64,000 nucleotides of DNA from positions 1-64,000 of the forward strand of contig NZ_JAIMJB010000022.1 in the NCBI RefSeq assembly GCF_021295345.1, read 5' to 3'. This document shows positions 50,748 to 58,987 of the stretch, one piece after another. The notes under the pieces are model-generated. The model was not told where the DNA came from and ran no database searches. It saw nothing but the letters and a program-made list of their open reading frames with translations. The stretch is from Motilimonas eburnea. GTDB taxonomy: Bacteria; Pseudomonadota; Gammaproteobacteria; Enterobacterales; CBDFNC01. The translations under genes were made by a program, and so were the position numbers. Position 1 is the first letter of the stretch; every line of letters begins with the position of its first letter.

Positions 50748-52274
50748 ATGACTGACACAGCAAAACCTGATGCTGAAGCAGGCAAAACATATCAGGAGCT
50801 CCACAAGCCCGCTTCTGAATTTGCTTCACGCTCAGATTACTTAGATCATGAATTACAAATCATGAAGCCACGCCGCTGGGGCTTAAACCTGCCGGGTCGT
50901 GATTTTCGTTTTGAGTGGGAAGACCTAGTGCCAGCGATTGCCGGTACGATTGGTATTACCGTGATGTACTCGGCGGTAATGCAAGCGTGGGCCAGTGGCC
51001 TGTCAGCTAAATGGGAACACGTTAACCTTGGGGCAGAATTTGCCATTGAGGTGGTTCGCGTTGAAATGCTGATCCCTGCATTACTATTTTGTATTTTAGG
51101 CTCAGGTTTCTTTAACCCGAAAGCCAACTTGGCCGGTAACCACGGGCCAATGATTCCCCTAATTGGTGCGATTGCGTTAGCGGGTGCTCACCCACTGGCA
51201 TTGGCAATCCTACTCGGTATATTTGGTTTGTTACTAGCCTACTTTAAGGGGGGCTCGAAGCTGGTTAATCTCACCAGTGATGGGGTTGCTGGGGGATTAC
51301 TGGTGTTCCTCGGGTTTATGGGGGCAAAAAGCCAGATCACGTCATTATTTGATTGGTCTGCCGGTTTACAAACGGCCCATGCCCTTGATTACAGCTTGAG
51401 TCACGTGGCCTTTATTATCCTCGCCATTAACATCGTTATTTACGCCTACCTAGCGCGTATCGGTAAACGCTGGTTAGCCATTCCATTGTGTGCGATTGCG
51501 GCCATTGTCGTTGCACTTGGTTTAGGTGCGGGTCTTGACCTTAAATTTGTCACTGAGCCGGGTCTACCGAACCTGAACCCTGTTTACTGGTGGGGCTCTA
51601 CGGAAACCGGTTGGCAGCTTGGTTTACCTAACCTAGAGCACTTTATCGCTTCTTTACCGTTCGCTATCTTGGCGGTTGCCATGTGGTCGCCTGACTTCCT
51701 AGGTCACCGTATTTTCCAAGAGTTGAACTATCCGAAGAAGACTGAAAAAGTACTGATGGACGTGGATGACACCATGACTTGTTGTTCGGTGCGTCAAATC
51801 GTAGGTACCGCTGTTGGTGGTGGTAACATTACATCAAGCTGGGGTACTTACATGATCCCTGCGGCCATCGCCAAACGTCCAATTCCTGCTGGTGCTATCT
51901 TGCTGGGTGCTCTTTGTATTATCGTTGCTATCTTAGGTTACCCAATGGATGTCACTGTATGGCGTCCGGTTATGTCTATCGCATTGTTAGTAGGTGTATT
52001 CTTACCGCTACTGGAAGCGGGTATGCAAATGGTTAAAGACACTAAGAGCAGCCAGTCTGCGGGTATCTGTATCTTTGCCGCCTTTGTTGCTAATCCTGTA
52101 TTTGCTTGGGCATTAACCATGTTACTCGACAACAATGGTTTGATTGGTGATAAAGAGCGTGCAACCAAACTGTCGTTTGCGGATCGCATTGTGGTACCGG
52201 GCCTTGCGTTTGTTATTTGTACTATCGCCATGGCGGCAGTCGGTATGTTACCTGGCATTCCTAAGTTGATTTAA
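50748..52274 (+). CDS. DUF3360-family membrane permease
   Basis: A 508-residue inner-membrane protein with about 12 hydrophobic segments. The opening (WGLNLPGRDFRFEWEDLVPA) and NHGPMIPLIGAIALAGAHPLA fit DUF3360, a gammaproteobacterial family distantly like SulP/NCS2 permeases; the FWSPDFLGHR-like part and an extracytoplasmic loop (LDLKFVTEPGLPNLNP) are also characteristic. A cytoplasmic hydrophilic N-terminus of about 60 residues precedes the first helix. The substrate is not known. A GAGGACGTT site precedes the ATG. The divergent LysR gene probably controls it. A perfect terminator follows at 52301. Confidence 0.83.
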   Translation: MTDTAKPDAEAGKTYQELHKPASEFASRSDYLDHELQIMKPRRWGLNLPGRDFRFEWEDLVPAIAGTIGITVMYSAVMQAWASGLSAKWEHVNLGAEFAIEVVRVEMLIPALLFCILGSGFFNPKANLAGNHGPMIPLIGAIALAGAHPLALAILLGIFGLLLAYFKGGSKLVNLTSDGVAGGLLVFLGFMGAKSQITSLFDWSAGLQTAHALDYSLSHVAFIILAINIVIYAYLARIGKRWLAIPLCAIAAIVVALGLGAGLDLKFVTEPGLPNLNPVYWWGSTETGWQLGLPNLEHFIASLPFAILAVAMWSPDFLGHRIFQELNYPKKTEKVLMDVDDTMTCCSVRQIVGTAVGGGNITSSWGTYMIPAAIAKRPIPAGAILLGALCIIVAILGYPMDVTVWRPVMSIALLVGVFLPLLEAGMQMVKDTKSSQSAGICIFAAFVANPVFAWALTMLLDNNGLIGDKERATKLSFADRIVVPGLAFVICTIAMAAVGMLPGIPKLI

Positions 52275-52574
52275 TCAGCTCATCTGTGATGCCTTATTAA
52301 AACCTTGGCCAAGTGCCAAGGTTTTTTTTTATCTAAAACTAAGGCCCTAGGGCTTCAGCCCATTCCCCAAGTGGCAAATTGCCTTTTTTACGTTAGGTTT
52401 TATGCTGCCGTAGGGCGATGAACAGCTGTTATTGAGTTACAGATGTAGTCTGATGCCGGATCAAAATACCTATCTAGGTCAATAAAGTAGTAATTTAATT
52501 ACCTTACTAAGCTTATTAGTCTTATCAAGAATGTTGATATAAGGTTAATTTATCCTTAACGCTTGTTTGCATTA
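52275..52574. other. Convergent gap after the DUF3360 gene
   Basis: Contains the strong terminator at 52301-52330, a second, weak hairpin with a T run (GGCAAATTGCC then TTTTTTA, about 52372-52390) and AT-rich sequence up to the TetR stop. Nothing else is visible. Confidence 0.5.
52301..52330 (+). terminator. Rho-independent terminator of the DUF3360 gene
   Basis: A perfect 9-bp stem AACCTTGGC/GCCAAGGTT with a 5-nt loop is followed by eight or more T residues, 26 bp after the DUF3360 stop. Textbook intrinsic terminator. Confidence 0.93.
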
Positions 52575-53141
52575 TTAACAGGATGTCTCACTGCTTAAGC
52601 CTAATAGATTAAGTGTGTTAGTGCGGGCTGCGGCCAATATCTTGGTTGCTTGCTCCTCACACTGGGTTGAGCGCGCCAGGGCGACGGCGCCCACCATGCT
52701 AATGGCTGCTTGCATCGCTTGGGTGTGGCTGACTGCCGCCGTATCCCTTAAGCGCTGCACTAAGCCGTCAAATACGCGGCCGTAGCTTTGTTTGGCTTGC
52801 TGATCTTGCAAGCCAATATCAGATATTAAAAAAGCCAGCGGACAAGGGCTTTGCTCACCTTTCACATGCTCAAGAGAAAGGTATCGTTCAATGATTTCCA
52901 AAAGTGAAGTGGCACCTTGGCGTCTGGCTTGTGAAGCGTGCTTGGCAAAAAACACGATAGCTTCACTATAGAGGGCTTGCTTAGACGCAAAGTGATGATA
53001 AAACGCCCCTCGGGTGAGTTTGGCGTGTCGCATCACATCATCAATCGACACTTGTTTAAAGCCTTGCTCCGTAAACAGGGCTCCTGCACTGTGTAAAATG
53101 CGCTGCCGCGTTTGTTGTTTATGATCTGCTTGCCAAGGCAT
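52575..53141 (-). CDS. TetR-family repressor
   Basis: A 188-residue TetR-type repressor. The DNA-binding domain (about 10-57) reads TRQRILHSAGALFTEQGFKQ, VSIDDVMRHAKLTRGAFYHHF. The ligand domain has a CP motif (CPLAFLISDIG) common in the group that regulates efflux or detoxification genes. I start at the Met seven bases after GAGGAGCG; a longer frame to 53225 would run through the operator. The gene is divergent from a glutathione S-transferase gene and a 20-bp palindrome lies between them. Confidence 0.85.
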   Translation of the reverse strand: MPWQADHKQQTRQRILHSAGALFTEQGFKQVSIDDVMRHAKLTRGAFYHHFASKQALYSEAIVFFAKHASQARRQGATSLLEIIERYLSLEHVKGEQSPCPLAFLISDIGLQDQQAKQSYGRVFDGLVQRLRDTAAVSHTQAMQAAISMVGAVALARSTQCEEQATKILAAARTNTLNLLGLSSETSC

Positions 53142-53208
53142 TTTCGCTCCTCGCTGATTGCAATTTTGGTTAACCGGAACTGAAATTAGGATATTAAAAT
53201 AATCATAA

Positions 53209-53228
53209 AATATGTTCTTGAACATATT
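53209..53228. promoter_or_regulatory. Operator for the TetR repressor
   Basis: AATATGTTC-TT-GAACATATT is an inverted repeat with perfect 9-bp arms, located 68 bp from the tetR start and 67 bp from the GST start. Length and symmetry are those of a TetR-type operator, so both genes are probably repressed until a ligand appears. Confidence 0.75.
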
Positions 53229-53294
53229 GTCATGCTTTTTACTCTAGTAACAGTTTGGCAATCAGGCTGGACGTTTACGACAAAAGGATAGCAA

Positions 53295-53930
53295 ATGAGT
53301 AAGGTAACGATTTATGGCGATCAGCGTAGTAATTTTGTGCGCAGTGTTGAGCTAGTGTGTTTACAAAAACAAGTCGATTATCAAATCGGGGGTGAGTTTC
53401 AGGGGCGCTTAATCAAATGGAAAAGCCCTGAGCACTTTCAATTACACCCCTTTGGCAAGATGCCTATCTTGTTTGATGGCGATCTTGTGTTAGCGGAAAG
53501 TTTGGCCATCTGCCGTTATTTAGCGCAACAACCTCAAGGGGCAGCATTAATTGATGCCGATCCTAAGGTTCAAGCCGTACAAGATATGTGGGCAACGCTA
53601 GCAGCAGGGGACATAGACAGGCTGCTTATAAGACGTTATTTGCTTGAATTTGTCGGTATGGATGGGCTGGTTGAAAACCCTAACCTAGAGCGAATGGCAA
53701 GGCGTAAACCCGATGCGGAGCAGGCTGTTGCTGTGGTTGAGCGTCAATTACAACAACATGACTTTATTGCCGGTGATGAATTTTGTATCGCTGATGCGTT
53801 ATTAGTGCCTACCTTGCAATATGTCACACTGTTACCCGCAGAGTTGGCGGTGATAAAGCAAGATAGCGTGATCCACGATTATATCGCTCGGGTACGTGGT
53901 ATGGCCGGGTTTGAGCGGGTGCTCGCCTAA
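53295..53930 (+). CDS. Glutathione S-transferase-family protein
   Basis: A 211-residue cytosolic protein. An N-terminal thioredoxin-like domain (about 1-82) with VTIYGDQRSNFVRSVELVC, GKMPILFDGDLVLAESLAI (the glutathione-binding Pro and the Glu-Ser pair) is followed by an all-helical GST C-terminal domain (DFIAGDEFCIADALLVPTL, with the conserved structural Asp). The active Ser/Cys position is Ser13 (RSNFVRS). The substrate is not predictable. AAAGGATAG is the ribosome site. Its divergent TetR neighbour and shared operator suggest induction by an electrophile or drug. Confidence 0.85.
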   Translation: MSKVTIYGDQRSNFVRSVELVCLQKQVDYQIGGEFQGRLIKWKSPEHFQLHPFGKMPILFDGDLVLAESLAICRYLAQQPQGAALIDADPKVQAVQDMWATLAAGDIDRLLIRRYLLEFVGMDGLVENPNLERMARRKPDAEQAVAVVERQLQQHDFIAGDEFCIADALLVPTLQYVTLLPAELAVIKQDSVIHDYIARVRGMAGFERVLA

Positions 53931-54140
53931 ACTGAGAGCGAGCTCTCACTATCAGTGCTTTCATGCCTTTTGGTAGGTTTTGCTAAATTACGATTATATA
54001 AAAGATAAATATTTTATACTTTATATTAGCATTGGTCTCTCGTCTTATTATTGTTGGTAAGGGCGCTTTATTCAGCTTGTTGGGTAAGGCGTTTTTACCT
54101 TACCGTTCGTCGCATTGAGCGGTATTTGCATTTCAATTGG

Positions 54141-54168
54141 TTAAAATATGCCCATAACAATATTTTAA
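54141..54168. promoter_or_regulatory. Inverted repeat upstream of the DUF3592-like gene
   Basis: TTAAAATAT, ten bases, ATATTTTAA: perfect 9-bp arms ending six bases before the nominal ATG. It may be an operator or an mRNA hairpin over the start. It is AT-only, so chance is not excluded. Confidence 0.4.
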
Positions 54169-54174
54169 TCATTA

Positions 54175-55299
54175 ATGGGCAAGGGAATGGCCAAAGCTAT
54201 GGCTAAGAAGCTATTAACGCAAGGGCAGAAGCGAAAACGCATCATTCAAATGTGTTGTATCTTGATCTCGGTGTTAGCCATCGTGGTGGGGGTTTCGATG
54301 CAAGACAGCCAACTTAAACAAGCACAATCTCTGTATCTGTATCATCAAGCCACACAGGGCTCAATCACCGATTTATACCAAGACGTTGAGCAGTATCAAG
54401 GGCGTAATGGCAAAACCAAAACACGCGATGTGTATTATTTACGCTATGATTTTTCGGTCGCCAACCAAGTGTATTTTGGTGAAATCGCGTTGACGGCTGA
54501 ACAATACACTGAATTTGCTGGTCAACAGCAATTAGAGATTTGGTATCAAGCCACCGATCCTAGCATCAATATGGCCCCATTTAAGATCAATGAACAACTG
54601 ACCTCGCAATCTACTGTACGGCGTGCATTACGATTGGCCATGTTTATCATCCCTGCTACTGTCATGCTGTATTATTTGCTCACCTTGCTGTTCGCCCGTG
54701 AGCCAAAAGGCTATCTGCCAGAAGGCTTTTACAGTGAGAATAGCTGGCTTGATGTTGAGGATGGCTATTTAGTGGTGCTGAACGAGCAATGCTTATCCGC
54801 CTTGTCGATCCATAAAAAGCACCTAGACGAGGTGCAGCACCTTTATCAAAACCAAGGGTCGTGGGAACAAATCTTGGCCGCGTCTCATGGTAAGCTAAAG
54901 GAGATCCCTTATTCAGACATCACATGTATCAAAAGCGACCATTCAAGTGACGTGATTGCCATTGAATACGGTGTTGAGCAGGTTGCTCGTATTGAGTTTC
55001 TTAATCCTACGGTCAAAGCCCATGCCTTGGTTCGCCTACAACGCTACTTACCCCAAAGACTGATCTTGAACACCCACCACTTCAGTCGATTACGCTCTAT
55101 CCGCAATAGTTTAATCGCGATTGTTGTACTTAGTTTGTTGTTGGCTTGGGTGAGTGAGCTTTGGCTCAGTGTGATTATAGCGACCATCTTGCTCGTGATC
55201 ATTAGACACACTATTAGCCGCTGGTTTGATCCGACGGTCAGGAGCTTATGGGTCGATCTAAAATGTGGCTCGCTAAAATTGCCCCCCTCAATGCGTTAA
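54175..55299 (+). CDS. Membrane protein with DUF3592-like region
   Basis: A 374-residue membrane protein. After a basic N-terminus (MAKAMAKKLL, QKRKRI) there is a helix (about 25-45), an extracytoplasmic strand-rich domain (50-145) with RDVYYLRYDFSVANQVYFGEIALT resembling the DUF3592 pattern, a second helix (152-172), a cytoplasmic region (175-310), and two C-terminal helices (about 315-350). No function can be named. The start is uncertain: ATG codons at 54175, 54187 and 54199 are all in frame, and CAAGGGA best fits the third, while the inverted repeat abuts the first. The gene is followed after 192 bp by the NERD-kinase gene, in the same direction. Confidence 0.6.
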   Translation: MGKGMAKAMAKKLLTQGQKRKRIIQMCCILISVLAIVVGVSMQDSQLKQAQSLYLYHQATQGSITDLYQDVEQYQGRNGKTKTRDVYYLRYDFSVANQVYFGEIALTAEQYTEFAGQQQLEIWYQATDPSINMAPFKINEQLTSQSTVRRALRLAMFIIPATVMLYYLLTLLFAREPKGYLPEGFYSENSWLDVEDGYLVVLNEQCLSALSIHKKHLDEVQHLYQNQGSWEQILAASHGKLKEIPYSDITCIKSDHSSDVIAIEYGVEQVARIEFLNPTVKAHALVRLQRYLPQRLILNTHHFSRLRSIRNSLIAIVVLSLLLAWVSELWLSVIIATILLVIIRHTISRWFDPTVRSLWVDLKCGSLKLPPSMR

Positions 55300-55491
55300 G
55301 TGTTTTGCGATTTAAGCACCTTAATTTAAGCGTCATGGCAAAGTGTCATTGCGCTTAAGCGCATTTTCTCCTAGCGGATTTGCACATCATCAGGCGCAGT
55401 GTTCGCGCTTGATGTAAGTGTTCTCCGACGAAAACCAATATGCTAAGCTCAAGCTCTCAAATTTTTATCTATCGCAACAGGGAAGTTTGTC

Positions 55492-57480
55492 ATGGCAAAA
55501 CAGATAAGTTTTGGCGAACCGGTTAATGAGGCCGAGCGCTGGGCATTTAAATTACTGAGCGATGAGCTCCCCTCAGATTATGTTTTATTGACCAATATTG
55601 AAATTCCCACCCCATCGGGCCAAGCCCTTGAAGTCGATGCCTTAGTCATTGGTGAATGGGGTGTGTATGTGGTTGATGTGAAAGGCTACATCGGCTGTCT
55701 TGAAGCCGGGCAACATGCTTGGGCGTTAGATGGCAGGAACGTAGATAACAGCCTAGCTAAAGCGAATTATGTGGCGCGCGTGTTATCAGGCAAGCTTAAG
55801 CATAAAATTCCTGTGGGCGTCTATGCCCCTTGGTGCCAAGGCATGGTGTTTGTCACGGGTCGCAAAGGAAATGAAATCGCGTTAGAAAAAAGCGATGGTT
55901 CTCTTTCCATCTACACTCCGCAACAGATTGTTGCCGCGCTGACCAAAGAGTGGGGATTAACCGCGCCGCGTAAATATCCGGTGACCAAAAAACAACGAGA
56001 GTTAGTATTGGATACCTTGGGCCAAGTGGCTGTGGTGGAGCAGCGTAATAACAAGATCCAAGACTTTGAAAAAACTAAATGTTTATTTATTCAACACGGC
56101 CTAGAAGTGTGGCAGGCGCAATATAGCCCGGGCGACTGGAGTGCCCCTTGGCTACTTAAAATTATCGTGCCGTCGGCATTTGATGATAAAGCCATGCAAG
56201 TTACTCACGAGAACTTACTGCGTAAAGAATTCTACCGCCTACAAACGTTAGCGGGATGCTCGGGTGTGCCCTATTGTGCGCCCTTGATCCAAGATGGCGA
56301 GCAACTTGTACTCCCTGTGCGTATGCCTAAAGGCGAGCCAGTGAGCGAACTCGACCCGGCCAAGCTCAATATTAATCAAATCTTAGAAGTGCTGCGTTGC
56401 GGTGTGTCTTCACTGCAGCAAATTCACCGCCGAGGCATGACAGTAGGTGGTTGGGATAAAAACTGCGTGTTTGTGGCCGATGATGGCGCCGTGGAATTTA
56501 TCGATATCAAGGATAACGTGGGCTTTAATGAAGATATTAAAGCGTTTGCGAGCATTTTTGAGCAAACCGCCATGGCCACCCTTGAGCCGCGCATTAGTCA
56601 ATGGTTCAAGCAAGCAGCACTAGGGCGCATGAGTGATTTGGATACCATTCGTTCCGACATCGCGGCCGTGATAGCCTATCGTCGCCTTTATCCTGATCCT
56701 GACATGGTGGATGTGAAGGCCGAAAATGGCGCTGTGATCGATCACCACTATCAGCTCGAACGTTTGCTCAACTTTACTGCCGATACCGAGCTTTGGAAGG
56801 CGCGACATATTCAGGGTCAATATGATTGTGCTTTATCCCTTTATCGCAATGTGGATGCACAATGGTTTCAGTTGAGTAACCTGTTTCGCAGTTTATCAAC
56901 CTTGTATCACCCCCATATCGAGCGGGTGATCACCTTTGGCCAATTAGGCACCAGCCAAGACTTATATATCACCCGAGCTTGGATCCCAGGCCATACACTA
57001 GACGAGTTACCCGAGATCGTGCCGGGCCAGCCTGTACGCTGGTTTGTGCAGCTGTTAACGGGGTTACAATACCTGCACAGTTTGGATATTTTTCATGGTG
57101 CAATTTGCCCCAAGAACATTGTGTGCAACAGTGAACGTGCCGTGTTGGTTAACTTTGGTATTGGTTGGGATGTCGCCACCAGTCAATATGCCCAACAATA
57201 TGCCGACCCAACCCTATGGCGCCTAGAAGGTAGCGCGGAAAAAGACTTGTACGGCTTAGTTGCCAGCTTTATTGATGTGTTATCCGAAGATGGCTTGGTG
57301 GGTAAGCACTCTACCGAGCAACTGATCGCCGTGGTGGATGACTTTGATAGTGAAAAAATGGACGATCAATTAAAGCAAGTGTGTCGCGAAGTGCTGAATT
57401 TTGAAATCAGCCTCACGCCAGGGCAAAACTACATTGAACTGTTTGATATGCAAGATGTGTTAGCGAGCATTAGTGAATGA
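55492..57480 (+). CDS. NERD-domain protein with two kinase-like lobes
   Basis: A 662-residue soluble protein. N-terminal NERD (nuclease-related) domain (about 8-120): Glu15, Asp49 in ALEVDALVIGEWGV, Asp62 and Lys64 in VVDVKGY, matching the restriction-like D-(D/E)xK core. First kinase-like lobe (about 190-400): Lys223 in LLKIIV, catalytic-loop-like GGWDKNCVF (Asp322, Asn324) and Asp338 in FIDIKD. Second (about 425-600): loop HGAICPKNIV (Asp replaced by Ala at 537) and NFG in place of DFG (Asn554), and no Lys at the VAIK position, so a pseudokinase. NERD plus kinase is known in PglW of BREX and in stand-alone NERD-kinases; no pgl/brx genes are here. AGGGAAG precedes the ATG. Confidence 0.8.
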   Translation: MAKQISFGEPVNEAERWAFKLLSDELPSDYVLLTNIEIPTPSGQALEVDALVIGEWGVYVVDVKGYIGCLEAGQHAWALDGRNVDNSLAKANYVARVLSGKLKHKIPVGVYAPWCQGMVFVTGRKGNEIALEKSDGSLSIYTPQQIVAALTKEWGLTAPRKYPVTKKQRELVLDTLGQVAVVEQRNNKIQDFEKTKCLFIQHGLEVWQAQYSPGDWSAPWLLKIIVPSAFDDKAMQVTHENLLRKEFYRLQTLAGCSGVPYCAPLIQDGEQLVLPVRMPKGEPVSELDPAKLNINQILEVLRCGVSSLQQIHRRGMTVGGWDKNCVFVADDGAVEFIDIKDNVGFNEDIKAFASIFEQTAMATLEPRISQWFKQAALGRMSDLDTIRSDIAAVIAYRRLYPDPDMVDVKAENGAVIDHHYQLERLLNFTADTELWKARHIQGQYDCALSLYRNVDAQWFQLSNLFRSLSTLYHPHIERVITFGQLGTSQDLYITRAWIPGHTLDELPEIVPGQPVRWFVQLLTGLQYLHSLDIFHGAICPKNIVCNSERAVLVNFGIGWDVATSQYAQQYADPTLWRLEGSAEKDLYGLVASFIDVLSEDGLVGKHSTEQLIAVVDDFDSEKMDDQLKQVCREVLNFEISLTPGQNYIELFDMQDVLASISE

Positions 57481-57491
57481 CATTAAACCTA

Positions 57492-57558
57492 TTCCCGCAG
57501 CGAGCTGCGGTCCCACAAGATGCTATCTAGCCTTGTGGGACCTGAGCTTGCTCAGGGA
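57492..57558. repeat. BIME: two inverted REP units of the GCTTGCTC subtype
   Basis: TTCCCGCAGCGAGCTGCGG followed by TCCCACAAG, then after 12 bases CTTGTGGGACCTGAGCTTGC and TCAGGGA. The two units face each other and share the CTTGTGGGA head, the classic BIME layout. It sits 11 bp after the NERD-kinase stop. Confidence 0.75.
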
Positions 57559-57565
57559 ATGTGGT

Positions 57566-57856
57566 TTACAAAATTGAATTACTGCGGAATAAGGTACGTT
57601 TACAGCTAAAACAAAAATGCTTGTAGCGGGGATCTTCATGACAGCTAAGCGGCTGAAAGATAACCTTATCCGATTGGCAGTGATAGCAGCGAGCATTTTC
57701 ATCATCCGTGGTTCGACATTCTGGATGGGCAGCTAAGTACTCGGGCAAGGTAGGTAACTTGCGCCAATGATCATCATTTGGCTTGTTATAAAATGCAAAA
57801 TAATAAATTGCCGCTGCAATGATCGGGGCCAATATTGTTAACCATTCCATATTCAT
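57566..57856 (-). CDS. Small membrane protein with CxxC pairs
   Basis: A 96-residue protein. One N-terminal helix (MEWLTILAPIIAAAIYYFAFY), then a short linker with HPECRTTDDENARC, and a C-terminal zinc-ribbon-like portion: CYHCQSDKV and, 20 residues later, CFSCKRTLF. Probably a membrane-anchored metal-binding protein of unknown function. I use the Met at 57856 (MNM), which has AAGGAA about nine bases upstream; a longer frame to 57916 lacks one. It is followed by the BIME and by nothing co-directional. Confidence 0.6.
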   Translation of the reverse strand: MNMEWLTILAPIIAAAIYYFAFYNKPNDDHWRKLPTLPEYLAAHPECRTTDDENARCYHCQSDKVIFQPLSCHEDPRYKHFCFSCKRTLFRSNSIL

Positions 57857-57960
57857 AAGTATTTTCCTTAACTGTAAGCTTCTCTGTAAACTAAAGCGCA
57901 AGACATAATATGTCAAATGATTTCTGACATATTATGTCTTGGTGTGGAAAATGAGTTGAC

Positions 57961-58878
57961 CTAGTTTAGTTCGACTTGACTGAAATGCTCGACAATATAA
58001 TCGATAAATACGCGCACCTTGGCGGGTTGGTTGGCTCGAGAGGCATAGTAGATTTGTGCGGGCGGTAGCTTAACCGTGCATTCGGGCAACAAGGCCACTA
58101 AGCGGCCCTGCTTGATATAAGCTTCGGCTTGCCAAGTGGCCACTAAGGTGATGCCAACGCCATGGCTGGCTAGTTCACACAGGGCTTCAACATTGTTGAC
58201 GATCACCGCGGTTTTACGAGGCTCAAAAAACTCGGTATCACCTTGTTGATTGATAAAACGCCATGGGAACAGTCTTTGGCTGGTAGCCGAGCGATAGCGA
58301 ATGCAGGGCAGTTGAGCGAGGTCTGCGACGCTTTTTGGCTGGCCATACTGAGCCAAAAATTCCGGTGAAGCCACGCAAGTAATCTGCATATCGGTTAGCT
58401 TACGCGCCACGATATTTACATCATTACCAATGCGATTGCCGATAGCCACATCATAGCCTTCTGATACTAAGTCAACCGCGCGATCATCTAAGTGTAAATC
58501 CAGCTCTATCTCGGGATATAGCTGCAGAAAGGGCTGCACCAGAGGCAGGATGTACTTTTTACCATACCCTTCAGGTACCGACACCTTAAGCTTTCCTTGC
58601 GGTGCTGTTTTTAAATTTCGCGTGCTTTCAAACAATTGATACAACTGAAAGGCAGTAGGGCAAGCGGCGCGATAAAAGCTTTCGCCATCTTCGGTCAATG
58701 AGAGGGCATGGGTCGTACGATGGAATAATCTGACACCTAGCTTTTCCTCTAAGTTTTTCACGGCTTTACTGATGGCGGCGGGAGTAACATCCAGCTCGCG
58801 AGCGGCTTTAGAAAAGCTCAAGGTAGACGCCGCTTTTAAAAACGCGGGCAAGTACTTAGCGAGGTCAAGTTGATGCAT
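57961..58878 (-). CDS. LysR-family regulator divergent from nitroreductase
   Basis: A 305-residue LysR regulator of the DsdC-like/CrgA group. The HTH (FSKAARELDVTPAAISKAVKNLEE is shortened here to SKAARELDVTPAAISKAVK, about 20-40) and the linker helix are clear; effector domain 90-300 with KLKVSVPEGYGKKYILPLV and NEIVARKL-like strand order. The start at 58878 is immediate to the HTH; only one choice fits. It lies 109 bp from the nitroreductase start and an ATAC-N5-GTAT box occurs between them. Confidence 0.86.
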   Translation of the reverse strand: MHQLDLAKYLPAFLKAASTLSFSKAARELDVTPAAISKAVKNLEEKLGVRLFHRTTHALSLTEDGESFYRAACPTAFQLYQLFESTRNLKTAPQGKLKVSVPEGYGKKYILPLVQPFLQLYPEIELDLHLDDRAVDLVSEGYDVAIGNRIGNDVNIVARKLTDMQITCVASPEFLAQYGQPKSVADLAQLPCIRYRSATSQRLFPWRFINQQGDTEFFEPRKTAVIVNNVEALCELASHGVGITLVATWQAEAYIKQGRLVALLPECTVKLPPAQIYYASRANQPAKVRVFIDYIVEHFSQVELN

Positions 58879-58916
58879 GCTTATTACCTTTGGTTAAAAC
58901 AGTTTTGCATTTTTTG

Positions 58917-58929
58917 ATACTACCAGTAT
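58917..58929. promoter_or_regulatory. LysR-type box between the regulator and nitroreductase genes
   Basis: ATAC-tacca-GTAT: 4-bp inverted arms around a 5-bp spacer, fitting the T-N11-A consensus of LysR regulators, 39-51 bp from the lysR start and about 60 bp from the nitroreductase start. Short arms, so only moderately sure. Confidence 0.5.
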
Positions 58930-58987
58930 TTTCATCAGGCGGTAACATAATCAGCATTAGCCATTTAATCAGTAAGGAATTGAGTTC

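Noticed and set aside
55492-57480. BREX or Pgl phage-defence system
   Set aside because: Only a NERD-kinase-like protein is present; no methyltransferase, phosphatase or ATPase of those systems lies nearby, and the protein is much smaller than PglW.
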